DNA of 64,000 nt from Oreohelix idahoensis (taxonomy: Eukaryota > Mollusca > Gastropoda > Stylommatophora > Oreohelicidae). Below, piece by piece: positions 49,505 through 61,411 of this stretch. Numbering within the stretch: the first letter of the stretch is position 1; each line of letters opens with the position of its first letter. A model generated the notes under the pieces. That model made no database searches, was not told the DNA's origin, and was given only the letters and a program-made list of their open reading frames with translations. Made by a program: the position numbers and the translations under genes. The stretch is taken from assembly GCA_024509875.1 (NCBI GenBank), contig JAMPIV010010562.1:450501-514500 (forward strand), written 5' to 3'.

Positions 49505-50986
49505 TGTTGCGCTCATATTCTTATGGGACGCACGGATTACTTCAGAGAGGCATACAATTCATTTAGTATGTCTATTTAATATGGAAAATATATAGGTGTA
49601 TTTAATTGTGTACGAAAATGCTTCCCTTGGTAAAGCTAGATAATTCATGATTGATTTATACGTTTGATTATATGGATGATCTCTCTTGATATTGATTCTG
49701 CGTATGAATAATTGAATTCATGTCAGTTCTCGTTTGTTAGGGCCAGAAAATAGATTAATTTTGCTTAGAATGTTTATGGCCTGAATTCATATGTATTACT
49801 TGTCTAGTGCAAGAAGATTCAGTTTTATATTGTATATCTTCGTATGTTTAGGTCGGACTATATTCTTGGTGCCGAAATCTGGCGGAGGTATTCGTAGTCC
49901 TACTGGGTTGTAATGAGTTCCGAAATAGCCGCCGATAAATGGCTGTGTGATTTTCTAGGGCTGGTCTTGTTATGATTAAAAAGTGATTTGTGGATGATTT
50001 TTCCATAAGGAGGGAATGTCTCTGCGAGAGTATTGTGTCAGAGCTTCTTCTCATGTACTTTGTTATGTTTAAATTCGGACTCCAGGCAAACCCAGACCCT
50101 CTTTTCTTTGATGACCTTCTTTTGGTTGGGTTTAGATGACAACCTACTTTGAACGTCGTTGGTCGTCCATATGCACAGTTGAAGATGACAGGTTCCACTA
50201 GTATTCCTATCTACATGAGACAATCTTATGAATATGGAGCTGGGTGGAAAACTCTATGGAGTTTTATATATGTTCACATGTTGAATTAACTTTGGCTTTA
50301 TTATTATCCTTCTGTTGGGCGAGTGAGCAAAACTCAAAGAAGGTGGCCATCTTTGAAGTACTGTCATTGTGGTGCATCACTGGCCTGAGAACAGAATCTA
50401 ACTCTTATTATCAGACAGTGGATCGGAGATCTTACCATCAAGGAACTCCGTTATTATGAAATAACATTATTATTGTCGAGAAAAGGTTCTAGCAACGAAC
50501 CGCTATTACCATTCATGTATGTACATTTACTGAGTATGCGACGACAGACAACTAGAACGTCTGCCTACTGTCGTCCCATAATATATATGCATATGCTGCT
50601 TGAATACGCTACTGATGTTGCTACTCGATTATGCATGAAAGATGATCTACTATTCAACGCCTATTGAATTTATGTCAACATGTTACTATGACTGTATTCC
50701 GTGATGTCCAAGAGTATGTGTCTATTAAATACAAGAAACGTACAACAGTCTGCATCAGTGACTTCTAGCATGAGTGCATGAGTGTGTTATCACCAAGTTG
50801 TCAACTCTTCATTACCATTCTTCCATTCGCGTTACTGACAGTTACACTCACACTCTTTGTCAACATTCCTTGTCAAGGCTTCAATACATTACAGACAAGG
50901 CGACTTGTTGTCCACCACTGTCTTCGGGTTAGTGAGTTGATCATTACAACAACACAGTACAACAGCAAAAACAGCCATGCTTCACC
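49505..50986 (+). repeat. LTR-X copy
   Basis: Begins TGTTGCGCTC and aligns with the solo LTR at 32084-33591 over most of its length. CTCTC occurs at 49500-49504 and 50987-50991 and could be its target duplication, though its last bases (TTCACC) are not the canonical CA. 50992-51225 holds nothing recognised. The short frames inside are not genes. Confidence 0.6.
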
Positions 50987-51238
50987 CTCTCACTCTAGTG
51001 TGATACGGGGGCCCGACAGAATAGTAACAATGCAGAAGGCGACTGAAGAAGGTCGAACATTGGGCCGGCTACATGATCCTTTAGAAAAAAAAAACAACAA
51101 CATGAATACGTCCAAGCAATAAGAGGAATCATGCGTGCATCTTACTTACTGAAGCTCAATGCAGGTACATTCATCATGCTGCTCATAAATCCTGGATAGG
51201 AATATTTGTCTATTAAATAACACCTAATTAGTTGTGAT

Positions 51239-52056
51239 CTTCTTCTTTGATCCTTAGCCGCCGACCGTCAAAGCAGTCAGTGGTCATCACGGGGTCCAAA
51301 GCATAGCTGTTCTTGTGATGGCATCGGGGTCTCTCCTGAGGACATGGTCAACCCAACTCCAGCGTCTGCCAGCTATGATGGTGTGCATGTCCTCTTGCTT
51401 GCTCCGAGTAAGCAGATCTTGGTTGGTGATGGTATTCGGACACACGATTCGGATAATTTGTCTTAGGCATGTTGTATGAAAAGCGGACAATTTCGACATT
51501 TCCTTCTCTGTTACTCTCCAGCATTCCGCCCCATAGAGAAGCACAGAAAGCACACAGCTCTGATATAATCTTAATTTTGTGCTTGTGCTGTACTGAGAGG
51601 ACTTCCAGATGTTGTTTAGAATATAAAAGGCTGTTCTTGCTTTGTTCATTCTGTTGTTGGTGTCTTTGCTTGCTCCGCCATCTGGTGTTACTATGCATCC
51701 TAGGTATGTGAAGGTGTCTGTCTGTTCCAGTTGTTGATTCCTTACTGTTATGGACTTGGTGTTGCTCACATTGAGTATCATGACCTCTGTCTTGTTTAGA
51801 TTGATGTTCAAATTAATTACATGAACCAAATTCTTCTTCTTCTTCTTCTTCCGTCCTTAGCCAAAGACCGACCAAGCAGTCAGAGGCCATCACGCCTTGT
51901 GGCGTCTTAAGGGTAACAGCAGATTGATTTTCTCTGTTGTAGTTTCCCATCACGCCTAGCGGCTTCTTTAGGGCAACAACAAATAGATCCATCTGCCGTT
52001 GTTTCCGTAATCGGTGTGACAAGCCAACGGGTGATCAGCCCATTGGGCATGAACCA
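51239..52056 (-). mobile_element. 5'-truncated LINE with 13-bp target duplication
   Basis: AATTAGTTGTGAT flanks it at 51226-51238 and 52057-52069. On the minus strand it encodes the end of a LINE RT: LNINLNKTEVMILN, TFTYLGCIVTPDGG, TKLRLYQSCVLSVLLYGAECW, and RRWSWVDHVLRRDP, running to about 51287. The 3' tail is GAA-type. The active site and endonuclease were never copied (5' truncation). A second short element is nested within it at 51833-52047. Confidence 0.92.
51833..52047 (-). mobile_element. 215-bp GAA-tailed insertion nested in the LINE
   Basis: CATGAACCAAATT flanks it at 51820-51832 and 52048-52060. In its own orientation it ends with the same tail as the host LINE: cagtcagaggcc.. corresponding to cagtcagtggtc.., then ggctaagga and (GAA)n. 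The 5' part is unrelated to the LINE's, so it is a likely SINE using that LINE's 3' end, or a chimeric truncated LINE. No clear Pol III boxes. Confidence 0.8.
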
Positions 52057-52083
52057 AATTAGTTGTGATGAATTAACATAATA

Positions 52084-52702
52084 GGATACTTGGGTAGAGT
52101 AGTAGGATTGAAATGGTACGACAAGGTCACCAATGTGGAACTGATGACAAGAACCAATCAAGAGACAGTGTAACAAGGGATGGGAAGAAGACGCTGGCGA
52201 GAGACTGACCACCCACTGGCTAAACACGTTGACATTATAACCGTACAGAACTTGTTCTTGAATCCCCAAGGTCAGAGAAGTAGAGGTAGACCTAAGAACA
52301 AATGGAGAAGAGAACTGGTGACATATCAACAAAGATAAAGTAGATGTGGAAAACCTATGGAGCCGCGCTGGTGTAATGGCTTCGGCGTTGTACTGGCGAC
52401 CAGGTGTTCATGGTTCAAACCCGGGCGTCGGCGTTTGAAGAAATGTTTACGGCCGGAAATTTGACTGAATAGCCTGAACGGCTCCTGTGATAAACCCTCT
52501 GTGGATGGGAAGGAGCGAAGCTCCTGACCGGGTTTGAAGGAAAGTCCTCAGGTTCCCCAGCCTCGCAATGACATGTCATTGGGCCGAAGGGCTGAAAGCC
52601 CAAGTGCCGCTGGTTAAGGAAAAAAAAAAAAATGTGGAAAACCTTGATCGGATGTCACGTGACAGGAGGACTTGGCATGTGTTTGTTGACGGGCTATGCT
52701 CG
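52084..52702 (+). pseudogene. LINE ORF C-terminus, split by a SINE
   Basis: The plus strand reads GLKWYDKVTNVELMTRTNQE, then GRRRWRETDH, then LNPQGQRSRGRPKNKWRREL, the usual end of LINE ORF2 proteins, with stops near 52170 and 52335. After the SINE (52357-52631) it continues DRRTWHVFVDGLCSLES to a stop near 52702. A different LINE family from the one at 51239, lying in the opposite orientation. Confidence 0.85.
52357..52631 (+). mobile_element. tRNA-headed SINE with 13-bp target duplication
   Basis: ATGTGGAAAACCT flanks it at 52344-52356 and 52632-52644. A-box-like TGGTGTAATGG near 52369-52379, B box GGTTCAAACCC at 52412-52422, poly-A tail 52619-52631. The head is similar to the SINE at 38924-39280 (ctggcgacc(a/g)ggtg), so they are one family or share a tRNA ancestor. 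It is not a functional tRNA gene: no acceptor stem and a long body. Confidence 0.93.
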
Positions 52703-53190
52703 TTGGAGAGTTGAAGAGTGTTGATAGAACTGACATTTTGTTCAACAACATTTTAAAAAAAACATGACCAGGATAACGGTTAGGGATTCAGCGTTAGGAT
52801 TTATGTAGTCTGTAACGCGACGCAGTAGAAGCGAATTTGCCGACTTATCAGTCGTCAGTTTTCCAAAGAGATTTCAACGTACGTTTAAAACAGGTTCAAC
52901 CACTGCTTCTTTTACGTTTTCGTTGTTCTTTCTGTTTCAGAGCCATACACTGCGACTTAATACGTCAGTTAAAGATTATTTTTGAGTTCGACTCACTGTC
53001 TTTTAATTTCCATACAAGTCTCCATACAATGTAATAAAAGCTCCTCTTACCTCGTCATATAATAATGTTTGGTGGAGGGAATGGTAGGGACTTAAGGTCA
53101 TTGTCGGGCTCACTAGGGGTCTTGTCGTACACGTAGTCCACAACTTTAGTTTAGGCAGCACTACGTGCCGGTCAAAAATACATTTTTCAT
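52703..53190 (+). repeat. LINE 3' UTR
   Basis: Follows the LINE stop; homologous to the complement of 24150-24660. It ends in gccggtcaaaaatacat. No second ORF. 53191-53500 is AT-rich without signal. Confidence 0.6.
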
Positions 53191-53501
53191 TGGTTTTGTA
53201 GGTTACCGTTAAGGGAAACAAACATACATATTTACTGGCCTGGATATGAGCCCAGTATATAATTATATATCTATTATAAAATATAAATACATATTCCTAT
53301 AATAATCATATATCACAGAAATATTCTTTAATGAATGTAAAGAATTTAATTGTTTCGTTCTTTTTATTAAAAAATATTAGGAAATAAATACGTTTTAAAA
53401 TTGGAATACTTTAAATGCCATGATAATCTTTTCAAAGCAAATTGCATTACTTGGTATAATAAAATTACTTCCCTTACAATTACAATCAGCTGTATCTTAT
53501 A

Positions 53502-55685
53502 GTGCAATTCACAATGTTTGCCGCTGTTTAATATTCAATATCTCTGCAACCACTTGATCGTAATTGTTGCAACTTTGCATATGACCTAATGATCGCTATG
53601 TCCCGAGGGGAACATTTTTTTCCTCGTTAACAAACTTATGGTTTTAAATTTTCTTTATTTAAAGTATACAAAATCGACTACCTCCTAGTCCAACCGTAAT
53701 TTTAAAGGGCTTACCCCTTCATATTTGTGAGCTATTTCGATTTAACATCTTGAACGCATTTCACGTGATTTTCCCATAATATCCCCGTGTTTCAGCTCAC
53801 CATCGCACTGTCTTGAACATTACATTGATCCTTCCGGTGCTTTCAGTTACCGTTCTACTCATTGTGTATTTCAGTGCATAGGCGTATCTTGCGGTTTTCT
53901 AGGTCTGTAATACAATTGGTATGAAAGTCAAGTTTCTAACACAGCATACAATGGCAGTGAAGATGTATAAATATTTCTGCAGAGAAGCTAAGCGTGGTAA
54001 ACTGTATCGGAGTTTCTCAAATCCTGAAAAGAGAACTATTCACGCTTTGGGTTTAAGTAAACGCTCATTTCATCAATTACTCAAAGCTAATGGAATTTTC
54101 AGTTCAATCAATACCAGGACGCAAGGAAGAAAGGAAGTAGTAGATAGTTTTGACAGCGATGTGATTAGAAGAGAGATTTGTAGAATGTTCAATTCCAAAG
54201 AAACTGTGACACTAAGAAAACTGAAAATTCGGCTGGGAACACACAATGACATTGATGTGTCGAAATCAACATTATGGAAAACTGCTAGAAGCATTGGCTT
54301 TACGTTTAGGAAGTACGCTAGTGGAAGAAACGTATTCTGCGAGAAGCCGCACTTAGTATCTATGAGAAGTAAATATTTACGTGAAGGACAGGAAATGCGT
54401 AATCAAGATTATGATATTGTGTATGTGGATGAAACTTGGATCAATGCTCACCACATAACTGAAAAGGAATGGCAGTTATCAGATGGAACGATTAAAAGAT
54501 GTGTACCCAGTGGAAAAGGACAACGTATGATAATGGCACATGCAGGCAGCAGACATAATGGGCTAGTGAAAAATGCTGAACTTATTTTCACTTCCAATTA
54601 TACGGACAACCGGGACTATCATACCGAGATGAACGGTAACATATTTAGAGAGTGGATTGAAAATACTCTTCTTCCGTCACTAGACAGACCATCCTGTCTG
54701 ATAATGGACAACGCATCATACCACAACGCTGTGGCAGAAGAAGACAAAATCCCGACATCTTCGAGTACAAAAGATGCTATAAAGATTTGGCTTAGAAAAG
54801 AAGACATTCCATTTAACGAAGGGTTTCTGAAACCTGAATTACTGTCCCTTGTTAAGAAATCACAAAAGACCAAGATATTCCATATAGACAAGTTGATTCA
54901 ACCGCATGGTCATATGTGTTTGAGACTTCCACCTTATCATTCACATTTAAACCCAATTGAACTCGTTTGGGCAAAAGTTAAAGGACAGGTGGCAGCTGAA
55001 AATAAAACTCTCAAACTATGCAATATGAAAGAACAAACATATGCTGCCCTCTCGCAGATAGACAAAGATTATTGGTGTAAATGTGAAGACCATGTCTTAA
55101 AAGAGGAAAATGACTATTGGAAAAAAGATGGACTGTCGTTCGTTCAGCCGAGAATAGTCATCAATATGTTAGACTCGTCTGACTCAGAGTAAGTGTGTAA
55201 ATACCTTATATGTTTTCTCCTCCATCTATGTGTATATGTAAACCAATTCATTTCCTTTTTATCTCCACGACTTCACTACTATTTTTAACATACACAGTAC
55301 TTTCTCCTCTTCATGCATCCATTCACGTTTTAGTATAAAAAGTAACATTTACAACGAATAGGCATTATTATTCTCTCAAATATTTCGAAGAAACAAAAAA
55401 GGACCTCACGTAGTAATCAGTTAACAAACCCCTCTAACATTCGAAAATATGCAACTTCCGTCATTTACGGTAAATTATTTTCTTCCAGGACAAAATAATT
55501 ACTTCGTTAAAAAAGATCAAAGGAATTAGCCGTTGCAAGAAAATAACACTACCTGCAACATTGAATTATATAAAAACTTTGGGACATTGAAAATATAAGA
55601 CCACATGCATAAAATCATGTTTATCTGTGCAAGGAATATGGAGATATTTGAAGTCAATCGTCGACCGTTTTTTTTTTAAACGCAC
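53502..55685 (+). mobile_element. IS630/Tc1/mariner-superfamily transposon (ends tentative)
   Basis: Surrounds the intact transposase at 53921. Tentative ends: TA then GTGCAATTC at 53500 and ...GCAC then TA at 55685; inside, ttcaatatctct near 53535 faces the complement of a similar aaatatctcc near 55643. The terminal match is short, so only the location around the gene is firm. Confidence 0.4.
53921..55192 (+). CDS. Intact DDE transposase, IS630/Tc1/mariner superfamily with long D-E spacing
   Basis: 423 codons, ATG to TAA, no break: the only full-length intact DNA-transposon gene here. A helix-turn-helix candidate lies near residues 38-57 (HALGLSKRSFHQLLKANG) and a second DNA-binding part near 95-135. 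The catalytic residues are D170 (VYVDETWIN), D263 (LIMDNASYHN) and E347 (HLNPIELVWAKVKG). The last interval has 83 residues, far longer than the 34-41 of mariner and Tc1, and fits the reported DD82E-type ('Sailor') group; the same region has IPTSSSTKDAIKIWL, seen in long-spaced animal transposases. An acidic tail ends the protein. It should bind its terminal repeats and insert at TA. Intactness suggests recent activity or retained function. Confidence 0.9.
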   Translation: MKVKFLTQHTMAVKMYKYFCREAKRGKLYRSFSNPEKRTIHALGLSKRSFHQLLKANGIFSSINTRTQGRKEVVDSFDSDVIRREICRMFNSKETVTLRKLKIRLGTHNDIDVSKSTLWKTARSIGFTFRKYASGRNVFCEKPHLVSMRSKYLREGQEMRNQDYDIVYVDETWINAHHITEKEWQLSDGTIKRCVPSGKGQRMIMAHAGSRHNGLVKNAELIFTSNYTDNRDYHTEMNGNIFREWIENTLLPSLDRPSCLIMDNASYHNAVAEEDKIPTSSSTKDAIKIWLRKEDIPFNEGFLKPELLSLVKKSQKTKIFHIDKLIQPHGHMCLRLPPYHSHLNPIELVWAKVKGQVAAENKTLKLCNMKEQTYAALSQIDKDYWCKCEDHVLKEENDYWKKDGLSFVQPRIVINMLDSSDSE

Positions 55686-58160
55686 TATAGCATGTCAGTA
55701 TGAACGAAACTTAACAATACTGGAGGAAAATCAATAAAAGGTGTCAACGCAAATGTCTGGCTGTGTAGCGAACACAGAAAAGAGGTAAAAGTCAGTGAGT
55801 TTACATGCTCGTTGTACGCGGGTTGTAAGAAAGTGCTAAACAACAGTCATCTGGATAACATTTGCTGTTGTGCCCAAACTTGGGCCCTGGCCAAAAAATA
55901 AAAACAAACAACAAACAAACAATCAGCCAGAGCCAGCAGCTGAAATTTGAAGATATGTGCATAGAGACATGAAGAAGTAAGTCCAGCATTCTGGGAGGAC
56001 GGAACTGTCGATTGCACCAAGTGGAGATACCCCTTATGGTGTCGCCTCATATTATCTGAAAAAAGGCTCTAACAACAAGTAGGTCAGAAAAGTAGACGTC
56101 ATAAGCAAAAACCAGGCAAAAAACGGTTCATGACTCCATTATCACCATAGTCAGCTTTGATTGGGGAGGCACGTCAATGTGAGGAATCCTAAAATCTAAA
56201 CCTAGACCACCCATGAAGGAATTCCCACTGTGTATTCTTGACGTCTGACAAAAAAAAAACCACACCAAAAAAAAAAAAAAAACACGCACACACACAATTA
56301 ATCAATAAACCACAAAGAATAACGTAAATCAGATAATCCATAGAAGTGCACACATAATCACACAGAATAAATAAAATACTACTAAACAATGAATCGCAAA
56401 AAAAAATGGCTCTATTAATAAATTTTTTTTAAATTAACCATTTTACAAAGACATAATGTATCTAATACGAAATTCAAAAGAAGACAGTAAAGCAGCAAAT
56501 AACACTTTACAATGGTAATATACAAATAAACATTATAAACACATAAGAAAATAACAAATAATCGTATTATGTGCCTTGTCAAATCATTTTGTCAACAACA
56601 ACAACACCAACAACAGACAAAGACAAGTTTGAGCGTATCTTCAATATTGCTTATATAATGTCATCTGTGACGTTATTGGTCATTCCCCTATTCAAATTTT
56701 CTCTCTCTTCCACTATCTACTTATTTCTCATTTTCGGAGCACACAAATACGTGCCAAGTCACTTGTTTACACTTCTTCCTGTATTAATTCGTCATGTTTG
56801 TTTACCTGATCCTGTGTGACAGAACGGGAAGGCCCCTATCGATCTTTGTTTCACTATGGCATTATCAGTACATTTGTGGTACTGATTTTATTTTGTGCTT
56901 TCATTTTTAGCACATTTATTTCTTTCTTTTTTTGCTATGTGAAGCGGAGATTATCTTATTTCCTCCTTATGCCCTTCTCAGAGATATGTAGACATGTCTG
57001 ATTGTTACCAATTTCTCCCTGCGTTGCAAGGAGTGGCAGCGACCTAATCATGTTGGTTATCGAGGGCGCAGCGATATCAGTATACAGATTAACACGTAAA
57101 TCGTCCAGAGCAGAGCTTAATCATTGATAAGACGCGGGTACGCGCATCACCAAAGCTTGGAATACGGGGAGACAACTGATTGACAGACCCAGATAAGAGA
57201 TTACTTTCTGATAAAAGTAATAATTGTTACATTGGGAACACGGTGTTATATGTGTTTACCGATATGTTCGTAACTCTGTACCCAAGGGCAAGCGGACGTG
57301 TACAACCCATTTTCAGAAAATTAATGTTTGCAATTTTGCATTAGCTGAGTCATGCAACATATTCAAATCAGATTGCTGATCCTATGAGGCGCACATAACA
57401 AATGCGTTGGAAGGCAGTGGATATAATCTGACCATTTTCTCAAGCTAATTCATTTCCGAAATCGCTCGCCAAGATACCAGACCTTGCTACACTGAAGACT
57501 TAGAATTCAGAATTCCTTTTTTAACGTACAGGACACCTTTTTTGGAGAATTTTGGACGGACTTTCATAGCACAGGATATCTCTTTCACATTAATGGGGAA
57601 ACGGAAGGACCACACACGAAGTCAGAAAGGGAACGTATTAAATTAATGACTCCCCAGACGCGTGTAAGAGGCCGATTCAAGTCTCCTTTATTCATCTGAG
57701 CAACAAGTCTGTGAGTCAGGATTGGCTTATTGGTAGTACCAGCAGAAAGTACTATCTCTGGAACAAGAAGGGAACAGTGATCCAAGCTTTAAGACGAAGG
57801 ACCCACGTGGTAGACTCTCTTTGACGTTTCTGGGAAACGAGCTACACCTGACAATCTTGATCAGGGACGAGCGTGAGCAGTGTGAAAAGAACCAACCAAT
57901 AAGAAGGAGCTGAACCGTTTAGGCAGCTAAGTTCAAATATATGCAGCCACTTGAAATTCTTGTAACATTCCACAGTTCATAACGACCGTGATGATATCTT
58001 TTCTTGATCCATAACTTTCCAAATTATTTATCAACTGTTAAATGTGATTATTAAATTTTGTTATTTGTAATTATACAAATTTAACTTCGATTTAATTATT
58101 TTAAAATTACTGCTTGTTTGCCTCAGTCAATTTACTACACACACTCTAAACAGAGCTATA
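55686..58160. other. Long noncoding stretch
   Basis: No gene recognised. Holds A-rich and CA-rich runs near 56250-56300. The open frames at 56571-57001 are hydrophobic and T-rich without family resemblance. Near 57840-58120 a composition like an LTR or promoter is possible, but no partner repeat was found. Confidence 0.4.
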
Positions 58161-58164
58161 CTAC

Positions 58165-58500
58165 AGTAATATAATTCCACTGAGTAAATCAAGGGTCGGG
58201 GGCTTGAACGAGCAGAAATTAATAAGTGCTTAAATCCTTCACAAAAGCGTGGGCAGATTTACAGAGTTAACATTCGCAGCCAAGGCAGTATTTTTCACGC
58301 TTATTCTGAATATCTCGTGAAGACTCCCTGGGGATAGAAGCGTTTTCTTTCTTCTATTTACATCTCACCCAAGAGTAATCTTGTGGGAAGGTAGACACAT
58401 TTGAAGCCCAAATTAGATACTCTTGAGTTTTGGCCACGGTTGGACCACAACTGCGAAGCAGAGGAGGCAATACCGTCACAATTGGGGTCTCGACTTGGGA
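58165..58500 (+). repeat. Dispersed repeat R2, copy 3
   Basis: Ordered blocks as at 15521 and 22528: ggcttgaacgagc, tcacaaaagcg, gttaac, aagagtaatcttgtg, ggtagacac, cttgagttttggcca. Then 58501-58843 shows nothing recognisable. Confidence 0.65.
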
Positions 58501-58843
58501 TTGAACGCGGTCGCACAAGCGTTATAAGTCACAGATGAGCGACTTGCATCGGGATTATAGAACTTTTCTAGTAATTCCCCTTGACGACTGACATAAATTT
58601 CAGATTTAATGAAAGAATAGAGTCAAGAGTGTGTTTAATTGTAAGATTGAGCATACACTGCATTCACAAATAACAGTATCAGAAAATGTATATAGAATAA
58701 TTGAAAGAAACAAAATTTCATGTAAACTAAAGTTAAAGTTGAAGAAATAAGAAGTTCACTTGGTGCTGCTAATCTGTGTTGTATATTTGTGATTTTAGTA
58801 GTAGTAGCTGTTGTGCATTTTTATAGCTTTGTAAACAGATATT

Positions 58844-60303
58844 TTGCTCAGAACGGCAGAATCCCGAAACCTACACGCCTTTTACCTTAATCTAGGCCGC
58901 GAAGTACGTTTTTCAGCTAAAGAACGTTCTGATTTTGTGATTACTTCGGTGAAAGAACAGAAAGAAAATGATAGAGAGGAAAAAGTCAGGATAGAGGCAG
59001 AACAAGCCGCAATCCGTGAGGAGAAAGCAGCTGAGAAGGAAGAGAGATGGATGACCAGGAAGCACAAAAATGCCCAAACTGAGGAAAAGAAAAAACAAAG
59101 GGGTTTCGAAGCCAAAAGTGTGGAAAAGGAACGAGAGAGGTCATTCGCTAAGGAAAATGAACAGGCTGATAGAACAGAAAAGAAGGAACAGGACGACAGA
59201 GCCCACGCCATTAGACTGAAGGAATTAGAAATCAAACGAAGAAGAGTGAACTCTAGTTCTGACAATGGCGGTTCTGGCAGTTCTCAAAGTAGCAATGGAG
59301 GAAACACCACTCAAGTGGTGGTACCTTGTGTCATATCCTTCCACTTAGATGTTTACTCTGAGGCTTCAGAGGAAAAAGACATATATTTCTCTAGGTTTGA
59401 ATCCTTAGCAGCTACATATGGCTTGGACAGAGAGAGATACAACATGACGCTTTCCCAGAGTCTGAAGGGATCTGCATATGATTTGTTTCGCAAGAGGCCC
59501 ACGGAAGAACAGAACAACTACGACCTTTTGAAGGAGGCTCTGCTTCAGCGTGTTATGCTAAATGCAGAGACTTGTCGTGGTAAATTCCGTGAGGCGAAAC
59601 GACAGATAGAGGAATCATATTTACAATTTGCTACACGACTAGAAACGTACTTGGAGAAGTGGGGATCTCTCAGCACCTTTGATGCATCTTTTGAAGGGTT
59701 GCAGAAGACGTTATTGTCGTGGAGAAGTTCAAAGACTTGCTTACGCCTGACATGAGACGGTTACTTGCGGAGCATGGGGCCAACACTTTTGAGCACGTGG
59801 TACCAGAGCGCCCAGTCGGAAGTGAATCCGTCTAAAAGGCGCCACAACGACAGTCACAGCAAACAAAAGGATCACCCAGATGTTAACTCAAAAAGTATTG
59901 ACAACACAACACACAAAACAGCCCACCAACAACGCCAACAACCACAAGATCACCAGAGGAAGAAATAGAGCAATTCAGCCCAAGAAAGTGGAAGACGATA
60001 TTGTAAATAGTGCAAAACTGACACGCATTTTACATCGGATTGTAAGAGGCCAAAATCCGGCCCTTATGGTGTCGTTAGCCTGATCAAGCGGCCGATAGGG
60101 AAACATGACCCCCTGGCATATGAACAAAATCCTAGTTACCCTTCTATAACTGAGCAAGTAATCGTTGGCAACTAAACCATACGGTGCTTGTATGATTCGG
60201 GCCTCAAATACTCGGTTCTAGGTCCCCCATCTTTTGTGAAGGCTCACCAACATACTGGTGAAACTGTAGAAATACAGCTGCCTCGGAAGAGTTTAAAGCC
60301 TAT
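58844..60303 (+). pseudogene. Copy E: gag and protease of the second Gmr1-like lineage
   Basis: Frame open from 58844 to 59755, no clear ATG start. A long Glu/Lys/Arg-rich, probably coiled-coil region (residues ~30-135) and a serine-rich linker precede the gag core: FHLDVYSEASEEKDIYFSRF, YGLDRERYNMTLSQSLKGSA, RLETYLEKW. Frame changes near 59690-59830; then a CCHC knuckle whose second cysteine follows a TAG (YCK-stop-CKTDTHFTSDC, near 60009), and protease with CLYDSGLKYSVL (DSG, not DTG) to about 60300, where copy F's LTR cuts it. No integrase or RT remains. Confidence 0.85.
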
Positions 60304-61385
60304 TGTTGGAGTCCGTTTATGGTAATGGTATTGATTTTATCACGCGAATGGTTGAATACGAACAAAATGTCAATAAACTTCTTCAAACGAACATTCCAAC
60401 AGGTATCGTTGCATTGGGTGAACTGGGCGAGTATTGGCAGCACACAAGTCGGTGTTTACTGTACATGTATTTTATTGACGGGACACCAACGAAGTGGAAC
60501 AAGACAATCATAGTTACAGATGTGAAGATCATACGTTAAAATGTTAATATCACTGTTAAAAGTTGTTGTAGAATCTCTAACAGTTAAGTTCTCTTATTCC
60601 AGTGACTAAGGATCACTTCCATTTCATATAACAGACCTGGTAATTAACGTCCATTGACCTTCTCCCAAGGACGTTTATTAAGGCAAACGGATTCATTCTC
60701 ACGGAGCAATAATTTATATCATACTTGTAAGCATCCCAGACTTTGTTGTAAAATTCTTGGATAGCATATCCAATCCAAACAAAAGGCAGATATAACAATA
60801 CAACCAAGTTAGTGTTTCATCTTGGCTAACCTCTCGGTATCCATACCACGACTTTGGCATAGGTAAAACGGCATATTAAACATGTGAAGCATATATCTAT
60901 ATTCATTAACTTGATTCCACATATGGATTCTCCCTCTACAAAAGATTCCAAAGGCTATCGACTCCGTGTGTCCAATTCTAGGAATGTCATCTCCGATGAA
61001 TTCCCGCTAGACCATTAATAGGAGCGGCCTGATACTTTAATTTACATAATTAAAATTGCCATACGAAATGGGGCGACACTTACTTCAGACATCCACTATT
61101 GGCTTCGCCATGAAGACCAATAGATACGAATACAACTGCTGGCTTCTTCAAATCTGCCAGGAATCAAATAATAACACTGCGACATAAAATGTCGTCCGAG
61201 CTGCCCCTATCATGACGTCACAATCTACTCAACTAGGTTACACGTGCGTCCAAAGCAACTCACCCAGCATTGTGCACGTCAGTGCGTGAATCAATCGAAC
61301 GCACAAACAATATAACTACATAAAACTGGTGCGTACATTTGGCAGGACCGAAGACTACCCCCTTAGGTAATAAATGTACGTAACA
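60304..61385 (-). repeat. 3' LTR of copy F
   Basis: In element orientation it starts TGTTACGTACATTTATTACC at 61385, right after a polypurine tract, and would end ...CCAACA at 60304 where copy E's protease homology breaks off. That gives about 1082 bp with TGTTA../..CAACA ends. Its partner LTR lies beyond the window, so the lower end is inferred from the break in E. Confidence 0.6.
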
Positions 61386-61411
61386 GCTCCCTTATTACCT
61401 CCCCTTAAAAA
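61386..61411 (-). promoter_or_regulatory. Polypurine tract of copy F
   Basis: The minus strand reads aaggggaggtaataagggagc directly before TGTTACG. Confidence 0.65.

Noticed and set aside
50778..51122. 114-codon plus-strand frame
   Set aside because: Starts inside an LTR-X copy and runs over its border; no motif.
52361..52430. A tRNA gene
   Set aside because: A and B boxes are present, but there is no acceptor stem, and it continues into a SINE body with poly-A tail and target duplication.
56571..57001. Possible small membrane protein
   Set aside because: The hydrophobic composition follows from T-rich DNA; no homology recognised and no support from context.
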